Source: Clostridiales bacterium
GTDB lineage: Bacteria; Bacillota; Clostridia; Peptostreptococcales; NVVX01
NCBI GenBank assembly: GCA_021129785.1
Contig: JAJOKQ010000120.1
Location: forward strand, 1-8,545
Direction: 5' to 3'
DNA length: 8,545 bases
Shown here in pieces: positions 1 through 6,772 of the stretch; position 1 is the stretch's first letter; each line of letters starts with the position of its first letter. Below the pieces are notes generated by a model. That model was not told the origin of the DNA and did no database searches. It saw only the letters and a program-made list of their open reading frames with translations. The translations under genes were made by a program, and so were the position numbers.

Positions 1-1
1 A

Positions 2-730
2 ACAACACCCCCTTTGCTAAATATTATTGGCGCAAATCCGCTTGACATAGGATGGAGTGGTCAAATTGAAAGTCTAAAATTATGGATAGAGAAGAATGGC
101 TTTAGAGTACAATCATGTTGGTCTCTAAACACAACGATTGAAGACATAAAAAAATCAGCAAAAGTTAGAGCGAATATGGTGGTGTCGTGGGCAGGGTTAG
201 AAACAGCAAAATATTTTAAGAGCAAATTTGGAGTACCCTACGTGGTAGGCTTGCCCATAGGTGAAAGAGCAAGTGTGGAGCTTGCTAAAGAGCTTCATTT
301 TACTTGTAATAGCAGAAATAGTAGCAACAAGAAAGAACTTAAGTTTAGTTCCATTTGTAAAGAGAGAGACGGCAAAGTACTTATTATAGGAGAACAAGTC
401 ACGAGCAACTCAGTTCGCAATTGTTTATACTGGGACTTTGGATATAGGCAAGTAGATGTAGTTTCTTTTTTCTCAATGGATAAAGACTTGAAGAGCGCGG
501 GTGACAGACATGTTGAAAATGAAGACACTATGCGAAGTCTCATCAATGATGAGGGTTATGACGTAATAATTGGGGATTATTTGCTTAAGGAATTAATGGA
601 AGAAGGAAATAAAAGCCTGTTTATTAAGATGCCGCATGTTGCAATTTCAAGCAGGTTATATTGGAATAAAAAGCTTGGATATATAGATGTGGAAGGGAAT
701 ATTCTTTTCCAAGAATTACATGGAAAGTAA
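2..730 (+). CDS. nitrogenase component 1-like protein (NifD/NifK superfamily), C-terminal part, cut by the window edge
   Basis: The reading frame is open to the left edge, so the start lies outside the window. A TTG at 14 opens the same frame but has no ribosome binding site and would fall inside the fold. About 242 residues remain, against a usual 400-500. Numbering from that TTG, residues 2-90 fit the component 1 pattern: an NIIGANPLDIG strand and turn, a helix, then VVSWAGLETAKYF and GVPYVVGLPIG. Residues 119-213 form a second Rossmann-like domain, with GKVLIIGEQV, MDKDLKSAGD, YDVIIGDYLLK and MPHVAISSRLYW. The family covers nitrogenase, cofactor scaffolds NifEN, the tetrapyrrole reductases BchNB and CfbCD, and methylthio-alkane reductase; all are cytoplasmic Fe-S or metallocofactor reductases working with a NifH-like ATPase. 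The N-terminal cysteines that bind the cluster are not visible, so the subgroup is open. Where NifD has the MHSWDYS cofactor-ligand segment, this protein appears to have MPHVAISS. It is probably the last gene of an upstream operon. Confidence 0.85.
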   Translation, partial: TTPPLLNIIGANPLDIGWSGQIESLKLWIEKNGFRVQSCWSLNTTIEDIKKSAKVRANMVVSWAGLETAKYFKSKFGVPYVVGLPIGERASVELAKELHFTCNSRNSSNKKELKFSSICKERDGKVLIIGEQVTSNSVRNCLYWDFGYRQVDVVSFFSMDKDLKSAGDRHVENEDTMRSLINDEGYDVIIGDYLLKELMEEGNKSLFIKMPHVAISSRLYWNKKLGYIDVEGNILFQELHGK

Positions 731-742
731 TTGTTGATAAGC

Positions 743-810
743 GCAGATTCTTTTCTGCTCCCCTTTAAGGCTCTGACGTTTTTGTCTAGATGAGAAAAGC
801 AGAGGTCAGA
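743..810 (+). other. nested inverted repeats with alternative pairings in the leader of the first binding-protein gene
   Basis: GCAGA (743-747) can pair with TCTGC (754-758). TCTGAC (772-777) can pair with GTCAGA (805-810), with further inner pairs from 778-783 to 795-800. A second GCAGA (799-803) could compete for TCTGC, and CAGAG (800-804) for CTCTG (771-775). The T5 run at 779-783 lies inside the hairpin, so this is not a standard intrinsic terminator. It may be an attenuator, a processing site or chance; no known riboswitch class was recognised. Confidence 0.3.
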
Positions 811-837
811 TAAAAGTAACAGTACGCGATTCTACGT

Positions 838-866
838 TTGGAAGGGTTAGAGTTCTCTTGTAATAT
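838..866 (+). promoter_or_regulatory. possible sigma-A-type promoter for the first binding-protein gene
   Basis: TTGGAA (838-843) and TAATAT (861-866) are 17 bp apart. Each box matches its consensus at 4 of 6 positions. The site lies 44 bp upstream of the GTG start at 911. It is weak by sequence, and read-through from the nitrogenase-like gene is an alternative source of transcript. Confidence 0.3.
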
Positions 867-894
867 ATTATTGGTCAATAACTTTGGGCTTAAT

Positions 895-902
895 AAAGGA
901 GG
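895..902 (+). promoter_or_regulatory. ribosome binding site that fixes the GTG start at 911
   Basis: AAAGGAGG is 8 nt upstream of GTG 911. The longer in-frame candidate, TTG at 884, would put this site inside the gene and would place nine extra residues before the signal peptide. Confidence 0.85.
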
Positions 903-910
903 AAAATTTT

Positions 911-2098
911 GTGAAAGATAAATTAAGGAAAAGTAGCGTAATTGCTTTGACAATCATTTTAGTACTAGCTTTGTTTACTGGTTGCACTCAGCAAAGACAG
1001 GGTGAGGAAGCTGCAGAGGAAGAAAAAGCACAGGTAGAAATAGCTGATGAAAAAAATGATGAGACAGAAACAACAGAGCAAAAGGAAAAAAGAATAATTA
1101 TAGATCAAAATAATAGAGAGGTGGAAATACCGCACGAGATAAACAGAGTTGCTATGCTAGCTTTACCACTTACAAGCGTTTATTTTCTAATGACTGGGAA
1201 TGTAGATAATATAGTTGGCATGCATCCTGGTGCTAAAGATGCGGCTGCAGAATCAATGTTAAGAGTGCTAGCACCAGAGGTTATGGACATAGAGTCAGAT
1301 TTTATTAAAGGTAGAGATTTGAATATTGAAGAACTAATGAAGTTAGACCCTTGCATTGTTATTTTTTGGGGAGGGTTTACTGAACAACAGGAAATGCTAG
1401 AAAAAATTGGTATTCCAGCAATTGCTGTAAAGGCAACTGAATGCGGCAGTGCTCTAAATACACTACATGTTTGGCTAGATTTGCTAGGGCAAATTTTTGA
1501 CATGGAAGATAGAGCTACAGAAATAATAGAGTATGGAGAGCAAGTAAGAGAGATGATAGCGATTAGGACACAAGAAATTTCAGAAGAAGAAATAACTAGA
1601 GGCTTAATACTGTTTAGACTTAGCGAGAAGGAAATAGTTTCGCCAGGACCATACGGCCAAAAATGGCTAGAGGAAACGGGAGCAGTCGATGTGACAGCGG
1701 GAATGGAAGGAATAGCAATTGGAATGCATGGGATGAACAATTTAGATATGGAACAAATATATGCGCTTAATCCTGAAGTGATTTTCTTAAGCAATTTTTG
1801 CGAGGCATCACCTGAGGACATCTTAAATAATACGATAGAAGGGCAGGACTGGAGCTTAATTCAAGCCGTTAAAGATGGGCGAGTGTATAGGATTCCAATT
1901 GGCATTTATATATGGTACCCACCTAGTGGAGATATTCCTCTTATGCTAAAGTGGATGGCGACGAAAAATTACCCAGAAATTTTTGCGGATATTAGCATCG
2001 AAAAAGAAATAAGTGAATTTTTTCAGAGGTTTTATGGTTACGAGTTGTCAGATGAGCATATTAGAAACATATTAGAAGGTACGCACGTTGACTTCTAG
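911..2098 (+). CDS. FecB-like lipoprotein, metal-chelate ABC importer binding protein (paralogue 1)
   Basis: 395 residues from GTG 911, chosen for its ribosome binding site and because translation then begins with a signal peptide (KDKLRK, a hydrophobic stretch, lipobox FTGC, lipidated Cys25). The mature protein should be anchored on the outer face of the membrane. A charged Glu/Lys linker (about 26-60) leads into a two-lobed TroA/FecB domain (about 62-390). Family landmarks are IIIDQNNREVEIP, IVGMHP, LNIEELMKLDP, NLDMEQIYALNPEVIF, IEGQDWS and DGRVYRIP; the tail follows the W-PP then KWMATKNYPEIF then FYGYELSDE pattern of this branch. Related proteins bind ferric siderophores, haem, cobalamin or, in Haemophilus MolA, molybdate/tungstate; the ligand cannot be read from the sequence. 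It is paralogous to the product of 3465-4625 and lies 242 bp upstream of the FecCD permease it probably serves. Confidence 0.88.
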   Translation: MKDKLRKSSVIALTIILVLALFTGCTQQRQGEEAAEEEKAQVEIADEKNDETETTEQKEKRIIIDQNNREVEIPHEINRVAMLALPLTSVYFLMTGNVDNIVGMHPGAKDAAAESMLRVLAPEVMDIESDFIKGRDLNIEELMKLDPCIVIFWGGFTEQQEMLEKIGIPAIAVKATECGSALNTLHVWLDLLGQIFDMEDRATEIIEYGEQVREMIAIRTQEISEEEITRGLILFRLSEKEIVSPGPYGQKWLEETGAVDVTAGMEGIAIGMHGMNNLDMEQIYALNPEVIFLSNFCEASPEDILNNTIEGQDWSLIQAVKDGRVYRIPIGIYIWYPPSGDIPLMLKWMATKNYPEIFADISIEKEISEFFQRFYGYELSDEHIRNILEGTHVDF

Positions 2099-2138
2099 AG
2101 AGAACAGGTTGAAAGAGTTTTAGAATAGAGATATGCTT

Positions 2139-2253
2139 ACGTCTGTGGTCTGAATTCATGGAAGTCTCTACCAGTAGGGCAACTAGAGTTATATATTTAC
2201 TCACCAAGATTAACATGAGAAGGATATATTGGATGCAGACCACAGGCGTTTTT
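2139..2253 (+). other. long inverted repeat enclosing two hairpins, a possible structured RNA or large-loop terminator
   Basis: The arms 2139-2152 (ACGTCTGTGGTCTG) and 2236-2249 (CAGACCACAGGCGT) pair over 14 bp with one G-U wobble. Inside, CTCTA/TAGAG (2166-2170 with 2184-2188) closes a 13-nt loop, and ATATAT/ATATAT (2191-2196 with 2224-2229) plus CTCA/TGAG (2200-2203 with 2216-2219) form a second arm, giving a three-way junction. Five T residues (2249-2253) follow the outer stem, so it could terminate transcription of the 911-2098 gene. It ends upstream of the promoter at 2286-2314, so it would not be in transcripts starting there. A fossil mobile repeat is another possibility. Confidence 0.45.
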
Positions 2254-2285
2254 AAAGAGAGTACGTAAAGGAGTAGGTATTACAG

Positions 2286-2314
2286 TTAAACTGTTTTGTG
2301 TCTCTTGCTATAAT
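2286..2314 (+). promoter_or_regulatory. extended -10 promoter for the FecCD permease gene
   Basis: TGC-TATAAT has a perfect -10 (2309-2314) preceded by the TG of an extended -10 (2306-2307). The -35 is poor (TTAAAC at 2286-2291, 17 bp spacing), as extended -10 promoters tolerate. Transcription would start near 2320, about 20 nt before the GTG at 2341. This suggests the permease and the second binding protein form their own transcription unit. Confidence 0.55.
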
Positions 2315-2340
2315 TATATGAAACGAAAGGGTATGATTGC

Positions 2341-3414
2341 GTGGGTGTATGGAGAAAGAAAGGTAAAACAGCAGCTATTGAGAGAGTCGAGCCAAAGAAC
2401 TTATGTGGAATCAAGAGGAAAGGCACCACCTATGCACTAGTACTGTTTCCAATTATAGCAGCATTTGCCGCTATATGCTTAGGACGATATGTTATATCCC
2501 CGAGTATAGTATTTAACATACTGTTTTCGCATATTATTCCAGTAGAAGTAGCATGGACGACGATAGAGGAATCGGTTATTATGCGAATAAGACTTCCTAG
2601 AATTATGCTTGCAGCGTTAGTAGGGGCAGGTTTGTCAATTTCTGGGGCTTCCTTTCAAGGGCTTTTGGGGAATCCGCTAGTAAGTCCACATATATTAGGA
2701 GTTTCTGCAGGGGCAGGGTTTGGTGCGGCTCTAGGGATACTTTTTTCTGGTGGCCCGCTTATTATACAAGTTTCTGCATTGATTTTTGGAGTCTTTGCAA
2801 TTTTCATTACTTATTTGATTAGTCGAATTAGGAAGGCAACCCCAATATTTATGCTTGTGCTTTCAGGAGTAGTGGTTGGTGCGTTTTTTCAAGCTTTAAT
2901 TTCACTTCTCAAATATGTTGCAGATCCAGAAGATACTTTGCCGTCAATTGTTTTTTGGTTAATGGGAAGCTTTACAGGGACTTCTCATAGGGACTTGATG
3001 ATAGGTGCTCCGTTAATACTAATTGGGATTGTAGTTCTTCTATTGCTGAGATGGAGAATAAATATATTGTCTTTAGGAGCGGAAGAAGCTAAAGCACTTG
3101 GTATTAATGTGGAAAGAATAAAATGGGCAGTAATTTTGATGGCTACTCTCATAACGGCAGTTTCTGTTTCACTGAGTGGAATAGTAGGGTGGGTTGGGCT
3201 TATAATTCCTCATATAGGGCGAATGCTCGTGGGGAATAATCATAGGAAGCTTTTGCCAGCTTGTGTTTCAATAGGAGCGGGTTATATGCTTTTAATTGAC
3301 ACTATTGCAAGGACTGCAACAGCAGCCGAAATCCCATTATCAATACTAACCGCAGTCATAGGGGCACCCATTTTTGCACATTTGTTGCGAAGAACAGGTG
3401 GTAAGTGGGAATGA
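2341..3414 (+). CDS. FecCD-family permease of a metal-chelate ABC importer
   Basis: 357 residues, full length for the family. It is an integral membrane protein that works as a homodimer with about ten helices per subunit, moving a chelated metal or cobalamin-like ligand handed over by a FecB-type binding protein. Diagnostic segments are GAGLSISGASFQGLLGNPL (95-113) with SPHILGVSAGAGFG (115-128), the cytoplasmic ATPase-coupling region around LGAEEAKALGINVER (245-259), and the C-terminal GWVGLIIPHIGRMLVG (283-298) and IPLSILTAVIGAPIF (331-345). A basic cytoplasmic N-terminus of about 30 residues precedes helix 1. Start GTG 2341 follows AAAGGG (2326-2331) by 9 nt; the frame has a stop at 2311 and no ATG before helix 1. 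A binding-protein gene of the same system lies on each side, but no ATPase gene is adjacent; the likely partner is at 7723-8502. Confidence 0.92.
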   Translation: MGVWRKKGKTAAIERVEPKNLCGIKRKGTTYALVLFPIIAAFAAICLGRYVISPSIVFNILFSHIIPVEVAWTTIEESVIMRIRLPRIMLAALVGAGLSISGASFQGLLGNPLVSPHILGVSAGAGFGAALGILFSGGPLIIQVSALIFGVFAIFITYLISRIRKATPIFMLVLSGVVVGAFFQALISLLKYVADPEDTLPSIVFWLMGSFTGTSHRDLMIGAPLILIGIVVLLLLRWRINILSLGAEEAKALGINVERIKWAVILMATLITAVSVSLSGIVGWVGLIIPHIGRMLVGNNHRKLLPACVSIGAGYMLLIDTIARTATAAEIPLSILTAVIGAPIFAHLLRRTGGKWE

Positions 3415-3464
3415 AAGCAGTTCATAGTAGATGAAAACAATATGAAAAGGAGAAGAAGAAAAAA

Positions 3465-4625
3465 ATGAAAAACAGATTATGGAAAAACATTTCAATGCTT
3501 TTGGTTATTATTTTAATAGGAACAATGTTTGTCGGTTGTCAAGAAACAGCAAAAGATGAGGAACAAGCAGTAGATAAAACTCAAGAAGCAGTTCAAGAAA
3601 AACCGCAAGAAGAAAAAGAAGAGGTCAAAACTACAAGAACAATAACAGACCAACGTGGATTGGAAATTGAAGTACCTTTAGAGATCGAGCGCTTAGTTTT
3701 ACTTCCTATGCCATTGCCATCTATTGTATATTCTATAGTTGGAAACGGTGAGAGTGTCATAGGGATGCATCCAACATCTATGATTGCTGTTGAAAGAAGT
3801 ATCCTTGCAGAAATGGCACCAGAAATGCTAAAGGCAGATACAGGCTTTGCAGCAAAAGGAAAAGGCTTTGATGTTAACATTGAAGAGCTTTTAAAATTGA
3901 ACCCTCAAGTAGTAGTTCAATGGGGTCATGTTCCGGAGGTAATCGAGAAAATGGAAGCTGCGGGGCTTACTGTTCTTGTAATAGAAGTGCGTACAGGCGA
4001 CTCCCAAGAAAACTTTGAAGAATGGATTAGAATTATTGGTGAATTGTTTGGGAAAGAAGAGAGAGCAATAGAACTGAGTAGATTACAGAGAGATATTATA
4101 GAAGGCGTTAAGGAAAGCGTAGCGAAATTTGAAGAAGCAGATAGACCTGAAGTGTTCTTTTTCTTTAACGAGGAGTTAAGAACCACAGGAGGAAACACGC
4201 ATCACAATTTTTGGTTAGAAACGAGTGGCGGAGTTAATGTGGCAAGAGATTTAGAGGGTTGGAAGAATGTAGACATGGAGCAAATATTAAAATGGAACCC
4301 AGAAATCATATTTGTGAGTAATTTTACAGACATAATGCCACAAGATATCTTGGAAAATAGAATTGAAGGTCAGGATTGGAGTCAAGTAGAAGCAGTTAAA
4401 AGTGGGAGAGTTTATAAAATTCCTGAAGGCGTGTATAGATGGGAGCCACCAAATGCAGAGAGAGCACTTCTCCTTCAATGGGCTGCACAAAAATATTTTC
4501 CACAGGAATTTGCAGCGCTTAACATGATAGAAATAGTTACAGATTTTTATAAAAAATTCTTTGAGCGGAACATAAGCGAAGAAGAAGCTAAAAAAATATT
4601 GCATTTTGAGCACAACTATAGATGA
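3465..4625 (+). CDS. FecB-like lipoprotein, metal-chelate ABC importer binding protein (paralogue 2)
   Basis: 386 residues from ATG 3465, with GGAG at 3449-3452 (12 nt, slightly long) and 50 bp after the permease stop, so probably co-transcribed with it. Signal peptide with lipobox FVGC, lipidated Cys25, then a Glu/Lys/Gln-rich linker (about 26-56). The TroA/FecB domain (about 58-380) shares with paralogue 1 the landmarks VIGMHP, VNIEELLKLNP, NVDMEQILKWNPEIIF, IEGQDWS, SGRVYKIP and W-PP, so the two arose by duplication. The ligand side differs: TTGGNTHHNFWLE (240-252) replaces SPGPYGQKWLE, giving a His pair here, which suggests a changed or broadened ligand. Two more histidines close the protein (HFEHNYR). 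It most likely delivers ligand to the permease at 2341-3414. Ligand unknown. Confidence 0.9.
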   Translation: MKNRLWKNISMLLVIILIGTMFVGCQETAKDEEQAVDKTQEAVQEKPQEEKEEVKTTRTITDQRGLEIEVPLEIERLVLLPMPLPSIVYSIVGNGESVIGMHPTSMIAVERSILAEMAPEMLKADTGFAAKGKGFDVNIEELLKLNPQVVVQWGHVPEVIEKMEAAGLTVLVIEVRTGDSQENFEEWIRIIGELFGKEERAIELSRLQRDIIEGVKESVAKFEEADRPEVFFFFNEELRTTGGNTHHNFWLETSGGVNVARDLEGWKNVDMEQILKWNPEIIFVSNFTDIMPQDILENRIEGQDWSQVEAVKSGRVYKIPEGVYRWEPPNAERALLLQWAAQKYFPQEFAALNMIEIVTDFYKKFFERNISEEEAKKILHFEHNYR

Positions 4626-4676
4626 AAAATGGCTACTATTCAGAGGTAAATATGAGTTGAATAGCTAGAGCTAACG

Positions 4677-4822
4677 TCCCCTCAACATGTCACCCTGAGC
4701 GAACACAGTGAGTCGAATGGGTCTGAAAATAGATAATCAAGCCAAAAAGAAATATTAGATTGGTTTGGCAAAAGGGTAGACCCGTTCGACTCGCAAAAGC
4801 TCGCTCAGGGTGACATTAGGGA
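4677..4822. repeat. MITE-like palindromic repeat element
   Basis: Outer arms 4687-4702 and 4801-4816 are perfect 16-bp inverted repeats containing TGTCACCCTGAGCGA. After an internal loop, 4710-4724 pairs with 4778-4792 over 15 bp with one G-U wobble (GAGTCGAATGGGTCT with AGACCCGTTCGACTC). The centre has GCCAAA/TTTGGC (4741-4746 with 4764-4769). Outside, TCCCCT (4677-4682) and AGGGA (4818-4822) extend the stem with a bulge. From memory, similar GTCACCCTGAGCGAA...GTCGAA palindromes recur in many bacterial genomes. It encodes nothing; RNA from it would fold into a long hairpin that could stabilise or end transcripts. No clear target-site duplication was found. Confidence 0.75.
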
Positions 4823-4911
4823 TGTGAAATCTTTACCTCTGTACAGTAACGAAAAATGTAATTAATTAAATCAATTCACTTACAAAGTTTAACCCTTAAA
4901 AACTAGATTGA

Positions 4912-4917
4912 GAGGAG
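4912..4917 (+). promoter_or_regulatory. ribosome binding site spaced for an ATG (4927) that is out of frame with the SsuA-like gene
   Basis: GAGGAG is 9 nt from ATG 4927 but 16 nt from ATG 4934, the first ATG in the binding-protein frame. In-frame translation cannot start earlier, because TGA occupies 4928-4930. ATG 4927 would give only a short peptide in the wrong frame. One A fewer in the run 4930-4934 would join the two starts as M-K-M-L-K-L. Confidence 0.7.
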
Positions 4918-4933
4918 AAAAATAAAATGAAAA

Positions 4934-5980
4934 ATGTTAAAACTAATGCTAGCTATAATGCTTGTCCTTGTTCTTTTAGTAGGTTGTGGGCAAACAGTAG
5001 AAGTGGAACCAGAGGTTGAGGAGACGCCAGTTGAAAAACCCGAAGAAAAAGTTGAGGAAGAAAAAGAGGAAGAAAAACCAGTTGAGCCTTTAACAATTAA
5101 TTTAGTTGCACCAATGGGGGCACCGACTGTGAGCTTAGTAAAGATGTTTAAAGAAAACCCATCATTAGGAGAGGGAGTGGAAGTCAAATACGAGAGCGTG
5201 AAATCTCCTGCCTTGATGGCGCCAAGACTTATATCAGGTGAAGCAGATATAGCGATTGTTCCGTCGAACCTCGCGATTAAATTGTATAATAAAGGAATAG
5301 GTATTCAATTAGCAGGAACCACTGTGTGGGGGATACTTTATATTGCAACTACAGACGAAGAAATAGAAGGTTGGGACGATTTAAGAGGCAAAGAAATAAA
5401 TATGATAGGAAGAGGATTAACTCCTGACGTTGTTGTGAGATATTTACTTGAGGCGAACGGGCTAGTGCCAGATGTAGATGTAACATTCAATTATGTCGGT
5501 GGTGCTGCTGATTTAGCGCCGATGTTCATAGCGGGTAAAAGTACTCTATCGATTATGCCAGAGCCTATGTTAACGAAAGTTCTTACAAAGAGGGATGATG
5601 CGAGGATAGTTCTTGACCTGCAAAAAGAATGGGCTAAAGCAACTGAGGGCGACACAAGTTATCCTCAAGCTGTTATTGTTATATCTAATGAATTGATAGA
5701 AAATCGACCTGAGGTAGTAGCAGAGTTCTTGAAAAGAGCTAGAGAAAGCGTTGAGTGGGTAAATGCAAATCCAGCAAAAGCTGGAGAATATGTTGAGGCT
5801 CTCGGGCTTGGACTCAAAGCAAAAATAGTTGAGAAGTCAATTCCTAGGAGTAATCTAATGTTTAGGGATGCTAGCGAATCAGAGGAAGCGATAATGAAGT
5901 ACTTTGGCATTTTGCACGGATTTTCGCCTGAATTAGTAGGAGGTAAATTACCAGATGAAGGATTCTTCCTCGACAAGTAA
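4934..5980 (+). CDS. SsuA/TauA/NMT1-like lipoprotein, ABC importer binding protein
   Basis: 348 residues as the intact ORF from ATG 4934; the start is uncertain because the ribosome binding site fits an out-of-frame ATG at 4927. The signal peptide is short (17 residues, one Lys) with lipobox LVGC and lipidated Cys18; an acidic Glu/Pro/Lys linker follows (about 20-52). The periplasmic-binding fold (about 54-345) matches the COG0715/NMT1 group: INLVAPMGAPTVSLVK, RLISGEADIAIVPSNLA, WDDLRGKEINMIGRGLTPD, YVGGAADLAPMFIAGK, LSIMPEPMLTKVL, YPQAVIVISNELIENRPE and a C-terminal GGKLPDEGFF. Relatives bind sulfonates, taurine, nitrate, aromatic acids or thiamine precursors; the substrate here cannot be deduced. 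It overlaps the permease gene by 26 nt, so the two are translationally coupled. Confidence 0.88.
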   Translation: MLKLMLAIMLVLVLLVGCGQTVEVEPEVEETPVEKPEEKVEEEKEEEKPVEPLTINLVAPMGAPTVSLVKMFKENPSLGEGVEVKYESVKSPALMAPRLISGEADIAIVPSNLAIKLYNKGIGIQLAGTTVWGILYIATTDEEIEGWDDLRGKEINMIGRGLTPDVVVRYLLEANGLVPDVDVTFNYVGGAADLAPMFIAGKSTLSIMPEPMLTKVLTKRDDARIVLDLQKEWAKATEGDTSYPQAVIVISNELIENRPEVVAEFLKRARESVEWVNANPAKAGEYVEALGLGLKAKIVEKSIPRSNLMFRDASESEEAIMKYFGILHGFSPELVGGKLPDEGFFLDK

Positions 5981-6722
5981 CTATATTAAGGGAAAAAAGT
6001 ATACAATAATATCTGTAACTAGCTTAATTATCTTGTGGCAGTTGTTAGCTATGTGGATTAACAGTCCAATTTTAGTGCCGCTGCCACGAGAAACGGCTGT
6101 TGTTTTTTACAATATTGTTAGCAGTCCGTTTTTTTTCGAAACAGTATTTACCACTTTTATGAGGATGGCGATTGGCTTTGCAATTACATTTAGTTCGGCT
6201 GTTGTACTAGGGATGTTAGCGGGATTTATTAGCCCTATATACTATTTACTTAAGCCAATTGTGACTTTATTTAAAGCAGTGCCTACAATGGGAATAATCC
6301 TTCTTGCCATTATATGGTTAGATTCCAATGTAGCTCCAATACTAGTATCGTTTATGATTCTATTTCCATTGCTTTTTCAAAATGTAGCACATGGAATACA
6401 AAATATTGACCCCAAACTGATTGAGATGGCAAGCGTTTACAAGATTAGTCGCATTAACAAAATCAAGAATATATACCTGCCGTCTATACAATCGCATTTG
6501 GCGGCAGGAATTTCAACAGCGATAGGGCTAAATGTTAGGATAGTAATTGCAGCTGAAGTGTTGTCTCAGCCTAATGTTTCTATAGGGACTGCATTTCAAA
6601 TAGCGAGGGCGAATCTTAATACAGCAGGCGTATTTGCGTGGTCAATAATTGCTATTATGCTTGTAGGATTATTCGAGTTGATTGTTAGATTATTAAGAAA
6701 AAGCACGAAAGCACTTGATTAG
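5955..6722 (+). CDS. SsuC/TauC-type ABC importer permease
   Basis: 255 residues with about six membrane segments, the usual size for this family (BPD_transp_1 domain). It forms the channel for the ligand of the binding protein encoded just upstream. Typical features are the N-terminal LIILWQLLAMWI helix followed by LVPLPRETAVVF, then FKAVPTMGIILLAIIWL (106-122) and the EAA loop that docks on the ATPase (157-176, EMASVYKISRIN...IYLP). In that loop the usual EAA---G reads EMAxxxK, so the conserved glycine is replaced by Lys163; the closing LP is kept. Start ATG 5955 has AGGAGG (5938-5943) 11 nt upstream and lies inside the end of the binding-protein gene, 26 nt before its last base. Confidence 0.92.
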   Translation: MKDSSSTSNYIKGKKYTIISVTSLIILWQLLAMWINSPILVPLPRETAVVFYNIVSSPFFFETVFTTFMRMAIGFAITFSSAVVLGMLAGFISPIYYLLKPIVTLFKAVPTMGIILLAIIWLDSNVAPILVSFMILFPLLFQNVAHGIQNIDPKLIEMASVYKISRINKIKNIYLPSIQSHLAAGISTAIGLNVRIVIAAEVLSQPNVSIGTAFQIARANLNTAGVFAWSIIAIMLVGLFELIVRLLRKSTKALD

Positions 6723-6772
6723 TTTTGAAAGACAGATGGAGATATATTGTTGAAGCGAGGTAGAAGAGAGTT

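Larger units (their letters stand above)
4626..4926. other. 301-bp intergenic gap between the two importer gene sets
   Basis: The gap holds the palindromic element described separately (about 4677-4822). The remaining ~100 bp before the SsuA-like gene are AT-rich. A TGTAAT (4857-4862) could serve as a -10, but no good -35 at normal spacing was found (TTTACC at 4832 is 19 bp away). No gene, tRNA or recognised riboswitch is visible. A short palindrome, TAGCT-AG-AGCTA (near 4662-4673), has no T-run and is not a convincing terminator. Confidence 0.6.

Noticed and set aside
1180..1821. Long open frame on the - strand opposite binding protein 1, with similar ones opposite the other genes
   Set aside because: These are low-complexity Ser/Ile-rich translations antisense to clear genes, without ribosome binding sites or family motifs.
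2166..2176. CTCTACC resembles the J2/3 segment of purine riboswitches
   Set aside because: The rest of the purine aptamer is absent: no TATAAT-type J1/2, no proper P2/P3 kissing-loop hairpins and no ACTATG-type J3/1.
2333..2440. ATG 2333 opens a short ORF overlapping the FecCD start
   Set aside because: It is out of frame, stops within about 36 codons, and the AAAGGG site is too close to it but well spaced for GTG 2341.
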